Part shown: piece after piece, positions 8,787-17,803 of the stretch
Numbering within the stretch: the stretch's first letter is position 1
How the letters are laid out: the number at the start of each line of letters is the position of its first letter
Assembly (NCBI GenBank): GCA_031082125.1
Contig: JAVHLM010000004.1
Location: forward strand, 1 to 64,000
Reading direction: 5' to 3'
Source of the DNA: Candidatus Eremiobacterota bacterium
Lineage (GTDB): Bacteria; Vulcanimicrobiota; CADAWZ01; Ess09-12
Length of the DNA: 64,000 nt
Made by a program: the position numbers and the translations under genes
Notes under the pieces: generated by a model
Databases searched by the model: none
Seen by the model: the letters and a program-made list of their open reading frames with translations, nothing else
Told to the model about the DNA's origin: nothing

Positions 8787-9581
8787 ATGCCGATTTGGGC
8801 TTACTCTATTCCTCCATGGCTTCTTGCTCTTATCATGGTGGCAGGCTTTGTGACTCTGTCGCTCGCGGGACTCATCATCATACGACGGTATATTGTGCCC
8901 CGTATTCATTATCATGACGGCGTGAATGACGCGATCAGCGGATCAGTGCAGGCCATCGGGGTATTCTATGGAATCACTGTCGGCCTGATTGCCGTCGCAG
9001 TCTGGAATTCCCACTCAAATGCCGAGGATCTGACATCGATGGAAGCCGCGCAGATCGCCGGCCTTTATCGCGATGCCAGCGCATTTCCAGAGCCCCTGAG
9101 GACCCCTCTCAAAGCCAGTATCTATAACTATACCGTTACCGTCATCGAAAAAGAATGGCCTGCTCAGAGGAAAGGTATGATTCCAAATGACGGCATTTCA
9201 TTCCTGAATGACTTCCAGGACACCCTTATGACCTTCGAGCCATTGACGAAAGGGCAGGAGGTTTTGCTGAGTGAGTCGCTCAGGGCATTCAATCAGCTTA
9301 TTCAGTGCCGGAGGATGAGGCTTGCCGCCGTTGGAGGCAAGCTTTCGTCCATCATGTGGTTCGTCATCTGGATCGGCGCGGCCATAAGCATCGCCATCGG
9401 CTATCTCTTTTACATAGAGGATTTCAGGCTCCACGCGGCTCTCATAGGCATGATGGGGGCTTTTCTCGGAATCGTGGTCTTTATCATAGCGGCAAACGAC
9501 AGGCCCTTCACCGGCGGCATGGGCCTCACACCCGATGCCTACCAGTTGCTCCTCGACACAGTCAGGAACCTGCCAAAATAG
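8787..9581 (+). CDS. DUF4239 (bestrophin-like) membrane protein
   Basis: 264 aa. An in-frame ATG at 8676 and upstream codons exist, but the SD AAAGGAG directly before ATG 8787 decides the start (MPIWAYSIPPW). Layout: TM near residues 10-32, TM near 50-70, a cytoplasmic helical stretch with SMEAAQIAGLYRDA, then two TM segments near 190-235. This is the four-TM pattern of DUF4239, distantly likened to bestrophin anion channels. The function of the family is not established; ion transport is only suggested by the likeness. It stands alone behind a structured leader and an intergenic repeat. Confidence 0.75.
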   Translation: MPIWAYSIPPWLLALIMVAGFVTLSLAGLIIIRRYIVPRIHYHDGVNDAISGSVQAIGVFYGITVGLIAVAVWNSHSNAEDLTSMEAAQIAGLYRDASAFPEPLRTPLKASIYNYTVTVIEKEWPAQRKGMIPNDGISFLNDFQDTLMTFEPLTKGQEVLLSESLRAFNQLIQCRRMRLAAVGGKLSSIMWFVIWIGAAISIAIGYLFYIEDFRLHAALIGMMGAFLGIVVFIIAANDRPFTGGMGLTPDAYQLLLDTVRNLPK

Positions 9582-9601
9582 CCGTGGCAGCAAGGTGAAT
9601 C

Positions 9602-11827
9602 CTACTTTACCCAGTGCAGCACATTCCTCATGATGCTCCAGCGGGGCTCCTTTTTTTCGCTTCCCTTCCCCAGTATCCAGTAGTCATAGGTGTCCTGGAT
9701 CGTGCCGTCATGACTCTCAAGCAGGATCCAGTGATTGAGGTATTCGTTCATGCGGCTGTTGTCTCCCCCGAAGAAGGGGTATACAAGCGGCGTTGTGTAA
9801 TAGGAGGGGAAGGGCATGGCAACCTGGTAGTCAGGATAGAGAAGCGTCCAGGCGGATCCTCCTTCAGCGCTTGTGAATAAGGCATCTGCACCACCTTGAT
9901 TGCCTTTGAAGAAATCGCTGTCGGACTTTATCGGGATGAAGCTCGCACCGGTGATACTGCTTTTGAGCCGGTCGGTGGGGGAGCAGAGAGGGGTGGCCGC
10001 TATTTTCAGGTTCTTTATGGTCCTGATTGAACTGATGGTGAGGAACTCCCTGTCGCGGTAGTCAGGGATGACAAGGGCATTGTGGATATAGAGGTAGGGG
10101 TCGGTGAACCGCATCCTTTCCGACCTTTCATAGGTGCCGGGGATCCCCGACATGGCAATGTCGAAATAGTCTTTTTCCATTTCCTGCGAGAGGGAGATGT
10201 AAGTAAAAGGAACGAATTCTATGGTCACCTCCAGGTCATGGGCGAGGCGGTGCGCCAGCTCCACATCGAATCCCACGAGCTCTCCCTCGTTGTTGTAATA
10301 GGACCATGGCAGATTATCCGGTATGAAGCCGATCCTTATGACGCCCCGCCTCTTTATCCTTTCGATATTCGACTCTCCCGCCCTGAAGGCTTCGGGATTG
10401 GGTCCCGTCCTGGCGATGACCGAGGGGACTGTCACCCCCTGGAGCCTCATGCTCTTTATCACCTTGTCATAGTGGTAGTTTCCTTTGCAGGTCCATGAGA
10501 GGTAGGAATGGGCCCCAAAGATGAGAAGCCCCGTAAGGACTATGGAAGAGGCAAAAAATGTGCCAAAGCGCCTCCATTGAAACCTTATTGAATCTTCCAG
10601 GGCGCAGGCAACAAGAAGGCCAAGCACAAGCAGGTACATCACTTTCAGCGCCGCGCTCATGCACTTGGTCACCGTGCCCGTGGCGAGAAAGAGGCTGAAG
10701 AGATCGGACGGGAGTTTGAGGAGGTCAAGGCAAAAGGGTATTGCCACCGATACATCACTGAAAAATGAGGGCAGGCCTGCGAAAATATAGAGCCCGTAAT
10801 CGGGCGCTGTCATGGGCTTTCCCGAGTACCACGCCGCAAAGGGGATGAACAGCATCGTGAGAATCGTGCCCAAAGTGGGAAAAGCGTAGGCCATGGGCAG
10901 GATAAACTCCGATGTGGCCGCAGCCTTGTCTTTCTCGAGATCATGGGACTCAAAGAGAGTCTTGATGCTCTCGATAATGAGCGGCAGCACAATGAGCACT
11001 TTTCCCGTGCTGAATGAGAGCACGAGGGCTGTCCGGGAGGCTTCGACCACCTCGCGGCTTCCAAATGGCGTGAGCAGTGAAGCAAGTCCCGGGAGAATCA
11101 GGAAAGTGAGAAGAAAAAAGGCGATGACATAGATGAGAAGAAAGGCCTGGAGGCGCCCGAACTCATTGAAAGTCATCGTGCCCGCCGTCACGGCCATTAT
11201 TGAGAATACGCCGTAAGGGGCGAAATTGGCAAGCCACTTGGTGATGCTCACCATGAGCTGTGATAAGGTATCAAGAAGCCTCAGCACCTCATCCTTCTTT
11301 TCCATCTCCATGAGCGCAAGACCCACAATGACGCAGAAAACCACCACTGAGGCGACGATATTATCAGCCAGGGCCTTGAAAATGTTCGAGGGAATGAATA
11401 TCTTTATCAGGTCAACTTTTTTTGGCGCCTCCAGCACCGAGGTGCTGAAAAATGACGAGGTCTGCTGCGCGGGAAAGGCCATGGGCATGGCAATAAGAAT
11501 CACAATGCCGATCACCCACAGGGCAAGCACGATGAATCCCCCCTTCTTGGCAAGGGTTTTCGCCTCATCGGCCTTCAGTTTCGCAATGCCGCCGATGAGA
11601 GAGAAGAGGATATAGGGGAGGGCCGTCATCTGGAGAAGATTAATGTAAAGGGTGCTGAAAAAGGTCAGTTTTCCCGCCGTTTCTCCAAGAAAAAGACCGG
11701 CAGCTATCCCTGCCACCATTCCCATGATGGTGAATGAGGCAAGCCGCTCGGTGGATTTTGGTTTGTCTTTCACGGTGGAACCTCTGCATGCAATTGGTGC
11801 CCGTCTTTGATAGTTCTCCATGATCAT
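9602..11827 (-). CDS. Dicarboxylate/amino acid:cation symporter fused to a periplasmic solute-binding domain
   Basis: 741 aa. Residues about 27-430 form a DAACS/SDF (GltP/DctA-type) transporter: multiple TM helices, a re-entrant region with SFSTGKVLIVLP and a late segment ATGTVTKCMSAALK. After one more TM (SIVLTGLLIFG) residues about 465-720 are a complete SBP_bac_3 domain (RGVIRIGFIPDNLPWSYYN, GFDVELAHRLA, DIAMSGI, RFTDPYL). The binding domain would sit in the periplasm, tethered to the carrier, and probably captures an acidic amino acid or dicarboxylate. No internal frameshift is visible. The annotated ATG has a weak SD; a GTG at 11773 preceded by AGAGG is a credible alternative that removes 18 residues. 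Confidence 0.85.
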   Translation of the reverse strand: MIMENYQRRAPIACRGSTVKDKPKSTERLASFTIMGMVAGIAAGLFLGETAGKLTFFSTLYINLLQMTALPYILFSLIGGIAKLKADEAKTLAKKGGFIVLALWVIGIVILIAMPMAFPAQQTSSFFSTSVLEAPKKVDLIKIFIPSNIFKALADNIVASVVVFCVIVGLALMEMEKKDEVLRLLDTLSQLMVSITKWLANFAPYGVFSIMAVTAGTMTFNEFGRLQAFLLIYVIAFFLLTFLILPGLASLLTPFGSREVVEASRTALVLSFSTGKVLIVLPLIIESIKTLFESHDLEKDKAAATSEFILPMAYAFPTLGTILTMLFIPFAAWYSGKPMTAPDYGLYIFAGLPSFFSDVSVAIPFCLDLLKLPSDLFSLFLATGTVTKCMSAALKVMYLLVLGLLVACALEDSIRFQWRRFGTFFASSIVLTGLLIFGAHSYLSWTCKGNYHYDKVIKSMRLQGVTVPSVIARTGPNPEAFRAGESNIERIKRRGVIRIGFIPDNLPWSYYNNEGELVGFDVELAHRLAHDLEVTIEFVPFTYISLSQEMEKDYFDIAMSGIPGTYERSERMRFTDPYLYIHNALVIPDYRDREFLTISSIRTIKNLKIAATPLCSPTDRLKSSITGASFIPIKSDSDFFKGNQGGADALFTSAEGGSAWTLLYPDYQVAMPFPSYYTTPLVYPFFGGDNSRMNEYLNHWILLESHDGTIQDTYDYWILGKGSEKKEPRWSIMRNVLHWVK

Positions 11828-12093
11828 ACATGAACCTGCCGGGGACGCACCATCTGCCTTATCAATAATGAGTATTTAATGCCCGATCCGGCCAGCGTCA
11901 TATAGCCTGGCATATTTGCCCACAGGAGGATTACTATGAGCTCTGAAGATTCCTAGAACATCAAGAAATCAAATTGATCCGCGCCGCTTTGACGACGCCA
12001 CGGGCTGGATCATGAATCCCCGGGCCGTGTGCGAGACCCGGGACTCCCATGCGGATTCTGGAAAGGCGACCTGGTGGTCAGCATTATCTGCTT

Positions 12094-13515
12094 TTATTGC
12101 TTATCCTTGGCGCCGAGGGAGCGCAGAATCTCCACAACCTCCTTGCGCCCCGCCTCCTGGGCCATTTCAAGAACTGTCCTGCCGCCCATGGCTTTCGCGT
12201 TGATATCCATACCCTGCCCCGCGAGGAAGGCGAGCATCTCTTTCGGCTTTTCCCCGAAGGCCGCCGCATAGAGGGGATGAATGCCCCCGAAGGAGCCCTG
12301 CTTCAGGTAATCGGGGAACTCGCCCAGTATCTTTTTTGTTTCTTCCATGTTTCCTGTGAGGAGGGCGCCGGAAACCTCTGACGGCAGGCTGAAGGCTTCC
12401 CGCATTTTCCTTGCCTGTTCAGGTGTGGGGGGAGGAGGCGCCTTGTATTCCGGCAGGGGGCCCTTGGCCTGGTCCATCTTCTTCTCAACGAAGGCATAGA
12501 GGTCGGGATCGGCCTTCTTGAAGCCTTCTTTGGCCTCGCCTCCCGCCGTGTATTTCATCATGCCCTCGGCAAAATATTCGGACTCATTGGTTCTCGCGTA
12601 GCCGCTCCACTGGGGATTCTCCTTCTGCTCACCGGCGAGGCTGCCGCCCTGCGCATCTCCTGCTGTGGCTGAGGGGAATCCAATCCTGGAGATGCCTTCC
12701 CTGCTGTAATTATCGCACCGTTCATTGTAGCTGTTGTATAGCGACTTCAATGTCTCATCCTTGAAGGACATGAACTCGGAGGTCGGAGATTCTTTGGAAG
12801 GGTAGTCGGCTTCGAGGAGATCATCAACGGCGTGGGCAGTTTCGTGGGTTATGGTGTTGAGGGTATCTTCCTTCATCCCCCCTTCAAAGCTGTCCTGCCT
12901 GAGGCAGATGGTCTTTGAGTCCTTTGAATAATATCCGGCCTTGTTGTCTTCCCACTTGCTGGTGTCGTCGAGGACGGAGCCCTTTGGGAAACCGCCGGGC
13001 GGAGGGTTCTTGGTGTCAAAGATGTCGAATTTCATGCCGATCTGCTTGAGCTTATCGAGCACGCCGCTGTCATAGCGGGAGAGACCTTCCGCCAGTATGC
13101 GCTTCTGATCATCGGAGAGTGGCTTCTGTTTTCCGTCGCCGCCCACTGAATGGCCGAGCTCGGAAGCCATTTTCTCGTAAAATTCCATGTCTTTCTTCGC
13201 TGTCGCGCCATCTTCTTTCTTTGCTGCAGGGGCTTTGCCCTCGGCGGGATTACTCTTCTCATCTGCCATGTCCTTTTTGTCGCCACTGTCGCCGAACCAT
13301 GAGAGTATGTCTTTTGCGCCGGATTGCCCCGACGGCTTTGATTTCTCCTCGCGGGCCTCCTCTGAAATCCCTGCATTGTCTGCCGTTGATGCCGGAGCGC
13401 CTTCCGAGGTATCTTCAGAGGGGCTGCTCTCACCGGGGTCGATTTCGCTGTCAATATTCCCGCTTTCCATTGCGGGCTGGTAGTTATAGGACGAATATCC
13501 GGAGATTGAATCCAT
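12094..13515 (-). CDS. Anthrax lethal factor-like zinc metalloprotease with C-terminal ankyrin repeats
   Basis: 473 aa. Residues 1-110 are Ser/Glu/Lys-rich and probably disordered, with no signal peptide. Residues about 150-350 match the catalytic domain of anthrax lethal factor (ATLF family): HETAHAVDD (H224, E225, H228) corresponds to HEFGHAVDD, and GYARTNESEYFAEG corresponds to YGRTNEAEFFAEA, which supplies the third zinc ligand (E313) and the catalytic Tyr (Y306). Residues about 400-470 form two ankyrin-like repeats (HPLYAAAFG, GRTVLEMAQEAGRKEVVEIL). All catalytic residues are kept, so activity is expected. The ankyrin part may choose the substrate. Its role (effector delivered to other cells, or intracellular protease) cannot be decided from context. 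SD GGGGGAG precedes the ATG. Confidence 0.8.
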   Translation of the reverse strand: MDSISGYSSYNYQPAMESGNIDSEIDPGESSPSEDTSEGAPASTADNAGISEEAREEKSKPSGQSGAKDILSWFGDSGDKKDMADEKSNPAEGKAPAAKKEDGATAKKDMEFYEKMASELGHSVGGDGKQKPLSDDQKRILAEGLSRYDSGVLDKLKQIGMKFDIFDTKNPPPGGFPKGSVLDDTSKWEDNKAGYYSKDSKTICLRQDSFEGGMKEDTLNTITHETAHAVDDLLEADYPSKESPTSEFMSFKDETLKSLYNSYNERCDNYSREGISRIGFPSATAGDAQGGSLAGEQKENPQWSGYARTNESEYFAEGMMKYTAGGEAKEGFKKADPDLYAFVEKKMDQAKGPLPEYKAPPPPTPEQARKMREAFSLPSEVSGALLTGNMEETKKILGEFPDYLKQGSFGGIHPLYAAAFGEKPKEMLAFLAGQGMDINAKAMGGRTVLEMAQEAGRKEVVEILRSLGAKDKQ

Positions 13516-13550
13516 GGGACTCCCCCTGTGACAGACAGATTTATATTCTC

Positions 13551-13579
13551 TCTATCACTTTCCGGGGCCGTCCTGTCAA
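13551..13579 (-). promoter_or_regulatory. Candidate promoter of the lethal-factor-like protease gene
   Basis: On the minus strand a perfect TTGACA (13579-13574), a 17-nt spacer and a poor -10 (GATAGA, 13556-13551). A TATAAA lies slightly further downstream. Confidence 0.4.
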
Positions 13580-13645
13580 TGAAAAATTGTTAATTATTTG
13601 TAAAAATTCCATATATTGAGCAGGATTTTTTTATGGCTCCTGCCC

Positions 13646-13741
13646 TCATGCCAGGAGGGTCAGCTCTTTGAAACAGGAGCGGTAAAATCCCCTGTCCCTC
13701 GTGAGAAACCTGTCGGCCTTGCAGAGCGCATGGGCTCGCAG
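13646..13741 (-). pseudogene. C-terminal remnant of a PIN-domain (VapC-type) toxin
   Basis: Starting directly after the stop of the propeller lipoprotein, the minus strand encodes about 31 residues containing AHALCKADRFLTRDRGFY and ending at a TGA. The phrase LTRDRGFY is typical of the last third of PIN-domain toxins. The N-terminal two thirds and any antitoxin are missing, so this is a deletion remnant. Confidence 0.55.
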
Positions 13742-15535
13742 TCATAGATTCACCTCGTGGCGCAGGGTCCAGGTTTTTCCATCAGGCGAGGTGAGGATTG
13801 TCTCAGCGCCTCCGGTGGCCACAAACTGCCCCTCGAAGAACGTTATTGCCCTGAGGCTCCTGGAGGTGGGCGGCGTGACGCTCCCGAAGGTGGCACCGTC
13901 GGTGGTTGTCTCGATGAGGCCGAAGCTTCCCATGGCAAAGAGGCCATTCCCGAAGGCCGCGCAATCAAGGTTCTCGGGAGAGGGCGCCGAGGCGGCCTGC
14001 CAGGTGATGCCATCAGGGCTGGAAAGCACACGGCCCGCGTGCCCCGGCAGCACGAAGATCCCGTTGCCGAAGGATGCGCCGGTCTGGAAGTGGAGCAGGC
14101 CTATTGACTCGAGCGTCCAGTTCACGGCATCTGAAGAAACAGCTACGGTACCGGCACCTGCTGCGACCCACTTGCCGTTGCCATAGGCGATGGCCCTCAC
14201 TACGTGCCAGGCCGGGGAAGAAGGAGCCGTCCAGGTAATCCCGTCGGGCGAAGTGAGGAGGGTTCCCTCGAGGCCCCCTGCCACGAAGAGACCATTCGCC
14301 CAGGTGACACAGAAGAGATTGTTGGTGGTGCCCGAAGTGCGCAGAACGAAGCCCTCGGTCTCGGACCATGTGTATATTCTTCCGAGAGAGCCCACGAGGA
14401 CGAAACGATCCCGGCTGCAGGCTATGCCATAAAGATCGACATCTGTTGAAGGCGGTGCAAGTGGTGACCAGGTAATCCCATCGGCAGAGGAAAGGACAAG
14501 GCCGCCCGCCCCGCAGGCAAGGAGCCGTCCATTGCCGCCCGCCACGCCCCAGAGCTCGCCAGGGGCGCCAGTGAGGCTTATGGTCCAGGTAACGCCGTCA
14601 TAAGAGGTCACGATGGTGCCGGAGTCTCCCACGGCGGTGAAGAGAGAGCCGTTGAAGGCAATGCCGCGAAGGGTCTGGGTGGTGGGGGAGTCGAGGGCCT
14701 GCCATGTGCTGCTTCCTGCCTGAAGGGCCATGAGGCTTCCCCCGCTGCCGGCGGCAACGAACATGCCCCGTCCATAGACCACGCCCCGCTGCGTCTGGCT
14801 CGATGCCGAAGCAGAGGGAGTCCAGCTGACACTGTCCGGTGATGTGATCGCCACGCCCCGGTCACCCACGGCCACGAAGCGGCCGCCCTCCTGGTCTCCG
14901 TATCCCACCTGCCAGAGGAAGTCGCTGGTGCCGCTTACCTGCGGCGTCCAGCGGATTCCATCAGTGGAAGTGAGTATGGTCCCATACTGGCCGCACATGA
15001 CGAACTGTCCGCGCGCAAAGGTGCCTCCCCAGATGGCGCTCTGCGTGCCGCTCTGCACTGAATCCCACGTATGGCCGTCTGTGGAGCGCAGCATGACGCC
15101 GCCGGTCCCGCCGGCAATGAAAGCGCCGTTGCCCCAGGCGATGGCCCGGAATCCGACAAGGGGCACGGGGGATTCGGCCTTATTCCATGTAATCCCGTCG
15201 TCATCGGAGTAAACAAGCGCGCTCTGATCTCCTGCGGCCACCCATGTGCTGCCGCCACCGCAAGCCACGCCCCGGAGGTTCACATTAAGAGGCGCAGAGA
15301 CGGGCTTCCATGTAATCCCGTCGGCGGAAGTCTCGAGCTTTCCATCGCTTCCCACGGCGACAAGGCGGCCGTTCAGCCCTGAAGCAACGTTGGTGTAGGA
15401 GCGCCCGTCGTCCACAGGGGTTGACTGGGCCTCCTCCGAAAGCGCCGGCAGGGAATATGGAGATGAATCGCCGCTGCAGCCAGAAATCATGGAGAGGAGA
15501 ATACAGAGGCACAGAAACACTGATATCTTCTTCAT
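13742..15535 (-). CDS. Beta-propeller lipoprotein with BNR/Ycf48-like repeats
   Basis: 597 aa from the ATG at 15535, preceded by GTGAGG; a longer frame exists upstream but begins with Arg-rich sequence lacking an SD. The signal peptide ends in the lipobox ISGC followed by SGDSS. The rest is about 13 repeats of roughly 42 residues, each with a variant of SDGITWTP and of GNGxFVAAG, the pattern of sialidase-Asp-box/Ycf48-like propellers. No catalytic residues of sialidases can be assigned, so it is probably a surface binding or scaffolding protein. A PIN-toxin remnant abuts its stop codon. Confidence 0.75.
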   Translation of the reverse strand: MKKISVFLCLCILLSMISGCSGDSSPYSLPALSEEAQSTPVDDGRSYTNVASGLNGRLVAVGSDGKLETSADGITWKPVSAPLNVNLRGVACGGGSTWVAAGDQSALVYSDDDGITWNKAESPVPLVGFRAIAWGNGAFIAGGTGGVMLRSTDGHTWDSVQSGTQSAIWGGTFARGQFVMCGQYGTILTSTDGIRWTPQVSGTSDFLWQVGYGDQEGGRFVAVGDRGVAITSPDSVSWTPSASASSQTQRGVVYGRGMFVAAGSGGSLMALQAGSSTWQALDSPTTQTLRGIAFNGSLFTAVGDSGTIVTSYDGVTWTISLTGAPGELWGVAGGNGRLLACGAGGLVLSSADGITWSPLAPPSTDVDLYGIACSRDRFVLVGSLGRIYTWSETEGFVLRTSGTTNNLFCVTWANGLFVAGGLEGTLLTSPDGITWTAPSSPAWHVVRAIAYGNGKWVAAGAGTVAVSSDAVNWTLESIGLLHFQTGASFGNGIFVLPGHAGRVLSSPDGITWQAASAPSPENLDCAAFGNGLFAMGSFGLIETTTDGATFGSVTPPTSRSLRAITFFEGQFVATGGAETILTSPDGKTWTLRHEVNL

Positions 15536-15705
15536 CACAGGCCTCACTTTCCTGGAGATTGCTGATTTCCGAGAGAACAAAGCTCCGAGGGAGAATATTT
15601 CTTTTCTTCTCCTGTGCTTTCTGAACAACTGAGAAAGGGTAACTTCGCGGGAAAAAGCCGGGAATCCTATCAGTGCCGGGGGGAAGAAAGCTCCATGCGA
15701 GAGCC

Positions 15706-17589
15706 CTAGCTCATCCTGAGAAAGTGCTCCCGGAACACCGCGGGGCTCAGCCTGCAGAAATGGCCCAGGAACCTTGACACTGCAGTTTCAAGTCCCTCAG
15801 GGACGGCGGGCCCGGAATCAGGGAAGGTGATGCCCCTTTTCCCCAGCGTTTCCCTTACCGCGTCCTGAGCACTGGCATCAAGATGTGACAGTATCCGGGA
15901 AGCAGCCTCTTCTCCCCTGAGGAACGGCTTCTGCGGGGCGTGGTATGCCCATCTCACGAGAGCTTCGCCCAGAAGATGCGGCTGCGACCGGCAGACCATT
16001 TCGATGAGCCTCCCGGCCTCGAGCCTTTTGCCCATCATCGCCACCAGTGCCTCGCGGAACTTCACTGGCGCGGCTTCATAGAGGCTCCGGAGACGGGTTA
16101 TATCGATTGACTGCAGGCTTATGGGCTGGCGTTCTGCGGAATCCCTCTTGAAGGCGAGAAATTCATCCACGAGAGGCTGAATGTCCTTTCCTTTCTGCAG
16201 GAACTGCCTGTTATTGAGCTCAGCAATGAGGGCATCGATGGAATACTGGGGGAGCAGGCGGCATATATGAGGGAAGAGGCGCCTGTAATGTTCTTCCGGG
16301 AGGGTGAGAAGCACGGCCGTGAGGCGGTGATGCCACCGGGTGATCTGTCTGAAATCATCGCCATCATGGAGAATCCCCCTTATGAAGGCGGCAACGTCAT
16401 CTTCACTCTGCCAGTCACCGGTAAACTTCTCAAGAAGGAGTGCTATGACGGCTCCCTGCCTGCTTTCCTCCAGGTCCTTTATCATACCGATGCCCAGGCC
16501 CAGGGCCTTCTTGTCTGAGGGTGAAAGGAGGCTCAGGATGCGCTCGACAAACCAGTCTTGAAATTGATAGCGCGTAAGAATGAAAGCGGCGAGAGCCTCC
16601 AGGGGAATAAAGTATGATATGCTCCCGTCGTTCTGTTGCTGCTGATCGTCTGAAAGAGGGCCGCTGCTTTCAGCCGGGGCCTTTCCCGCGCTGTGCGGCC
16701 CGGTGCCGTCTCGGGAGATCTGCCTGGCAGTGCCTCCATTCAGATAGAATTCTCTGAGAATGCCTGCCACGCCAGCGGGGCTCTCCCTGAAGAGCGATTC
16801 CAGGCACATGAGGGGATTTTCCTCACCGTGAAGCCTGAGAAGTTCTTTTGCACAGGCTGACATCATCGCCGGCGTCAAGCAGGGAATCTTCAGGATGATG
16901 TGGCCGACTGCCTCCCGTGCGGGAGGCTCCATTTCGTTGAAGACCTGCGACATTATATCGGGAGGCAGGGAGAGAAGAAGAGCCACCCCTTTCTGGGATG
17001 GGGTCAGAGGATTCACGAAACGGAGCCTGCAGAGCACTCTGGCCCCGGCAGAGGACAGGTGGCTTAACAAAGATCCTCCGGCGGCGCTTCCCGTCCGGCC
17101 GGCTCCCTCGCCGGGGGCTGCATTTATATAGCGCCTCTCAAGCAGATAAGCCATGGCGTTTGGATAATTCGTGCCGAGTGATTCAACGGACGCGAGGGGG
17201 TCTTCCCCCCCTCCGGCAGGATAAATCCTGAGGAACTCCTTCGCGCAGGTCAGGCGGATTTCTTTCTTTATCTGGGGAAGCTTCGATATTTCCAGACTTA
17301 TCGCCTGAACATCTTCTGGATCGAACTGCTTGAATATATGCGCTGATATATCGGGAGGATTTGAAACAAGGAGAATGGCGGCTTTCTGTGAAGGGGTAAG
17401 AGAGGTGCCGTCATTGAGCTCTACCTTCCGCGGCATCCTGGACCCCAGGTAAGAGGCAAGCCGGTAGAAAATAGATCCTGCAAAGGATTTCCCAAGATGA
17501 GAAAACGATGAGGTCAATGAGGAGAGGGCTTTTTTCAGGCGGGCATAGAAATGAGGCTTTTCCCCGGCAGTGCACCCTGGCAATTTCAT
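15706..17589 (-). CDS. Protein with two FliG N-terminal-like domains
   Basis: 627 aa, no signal peptide. Two segments resemble the N-terminal domain of the flagellar switch protein FliG: residues about 64-135 (LTPSQKAAILLVS, then a helix with DPEDVQAISLEISKL) and about 196-265 (LTPSQKGVALLLSLPPD). The remaining 340 residues are helical, with FLTRYQ- and LSPSDKKALG-like stretches that may be diverged FliG armadillo repeats. The charged motif FliG uses to contact the flagellar motor is not recognised. No flagellar genes lie nearby. It may be a repurposed FliG-like protein of unknown role. GGAGGG lies unusually close to the ATG; M52 is an alternative start. Confidence 0.55.
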   Translation of the reverse strand: MKLPGCTAGEKPHFYARLKKALSSLTSSFSHLGKSFAGSIFYRLASYLGSRMPRKVELNDGTSLTPSQKAAILLVSNPPDISAHIFKQFDPEDVQAISLEISKLPQIKKEIRLTCAKEFLRIYPAGGGEDPLASVESLGTNYPNAMAYLLERRYINAAPGEGAGRTGSAAGGSLLSHLSSAGARVLCRLRFVNPLTPSQKGVALLLSLPPDIMSQVFNEMEPPAREAVGHIILKIPCLTPAMMSACAKELLRLHGEENPLMCLESLFRESPAGVAGILREFYLNGGTARQISRDGTGPHSAGKAPAESSGPLSDDQQQQNDGSISYFIPLEALAAFILTRYQFQDWFVERILSLLSPSDKKALGLGIGMIKDLEESRQGAVIALLLEKFTGDWQSEDDVAAFIRGILHDGDDFRQITRWHHRLTAVLLTLPEEHYRRLFPHICRLLPQYSIDALIAELNNRQFLQKGKDIQPLVDEFLAFKRDSAERQPISLQSIDITRLRSLYEAAPVKFREALVAMMGKRLEAGRLIEMVCRSQPHLLGEALVRWAYHAPQKPFLRGEEAASRILSHLDASAQDAVRETLGKRGITFPDSGPAVPEGLETAVSRFLGHFCRLSPAVFREHFLRMS

Positions 17590-17803
17590 CCCTCCATTAC
17601 TCTTTCGCTGTCCCGGGACCTTGTTTTCTGCAGGACGGTGCAGTATCCGATCAGGAACGAGATGCCGCGGAGCTGCGCTGCCTCAGGGGGAAAAGAGAAA
17701 AAAAAATGCACCCGGCAAATTCATCCCTCAATGCTTATTATAAAGGAGACTCATTAACAACTTGTTGCCTGGATGTTAAAATATTACGAAAATGTAATAC
17801 TTT

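Noticed and set aside
11935-12093. Strong SD with a six-codon ORF and a coding-like stretch (ATGWIMNPRA) after it
   Set aside because: Looks like a possible gene remnant, but frames change and no family is recognisable, so it is not listed as a feature.
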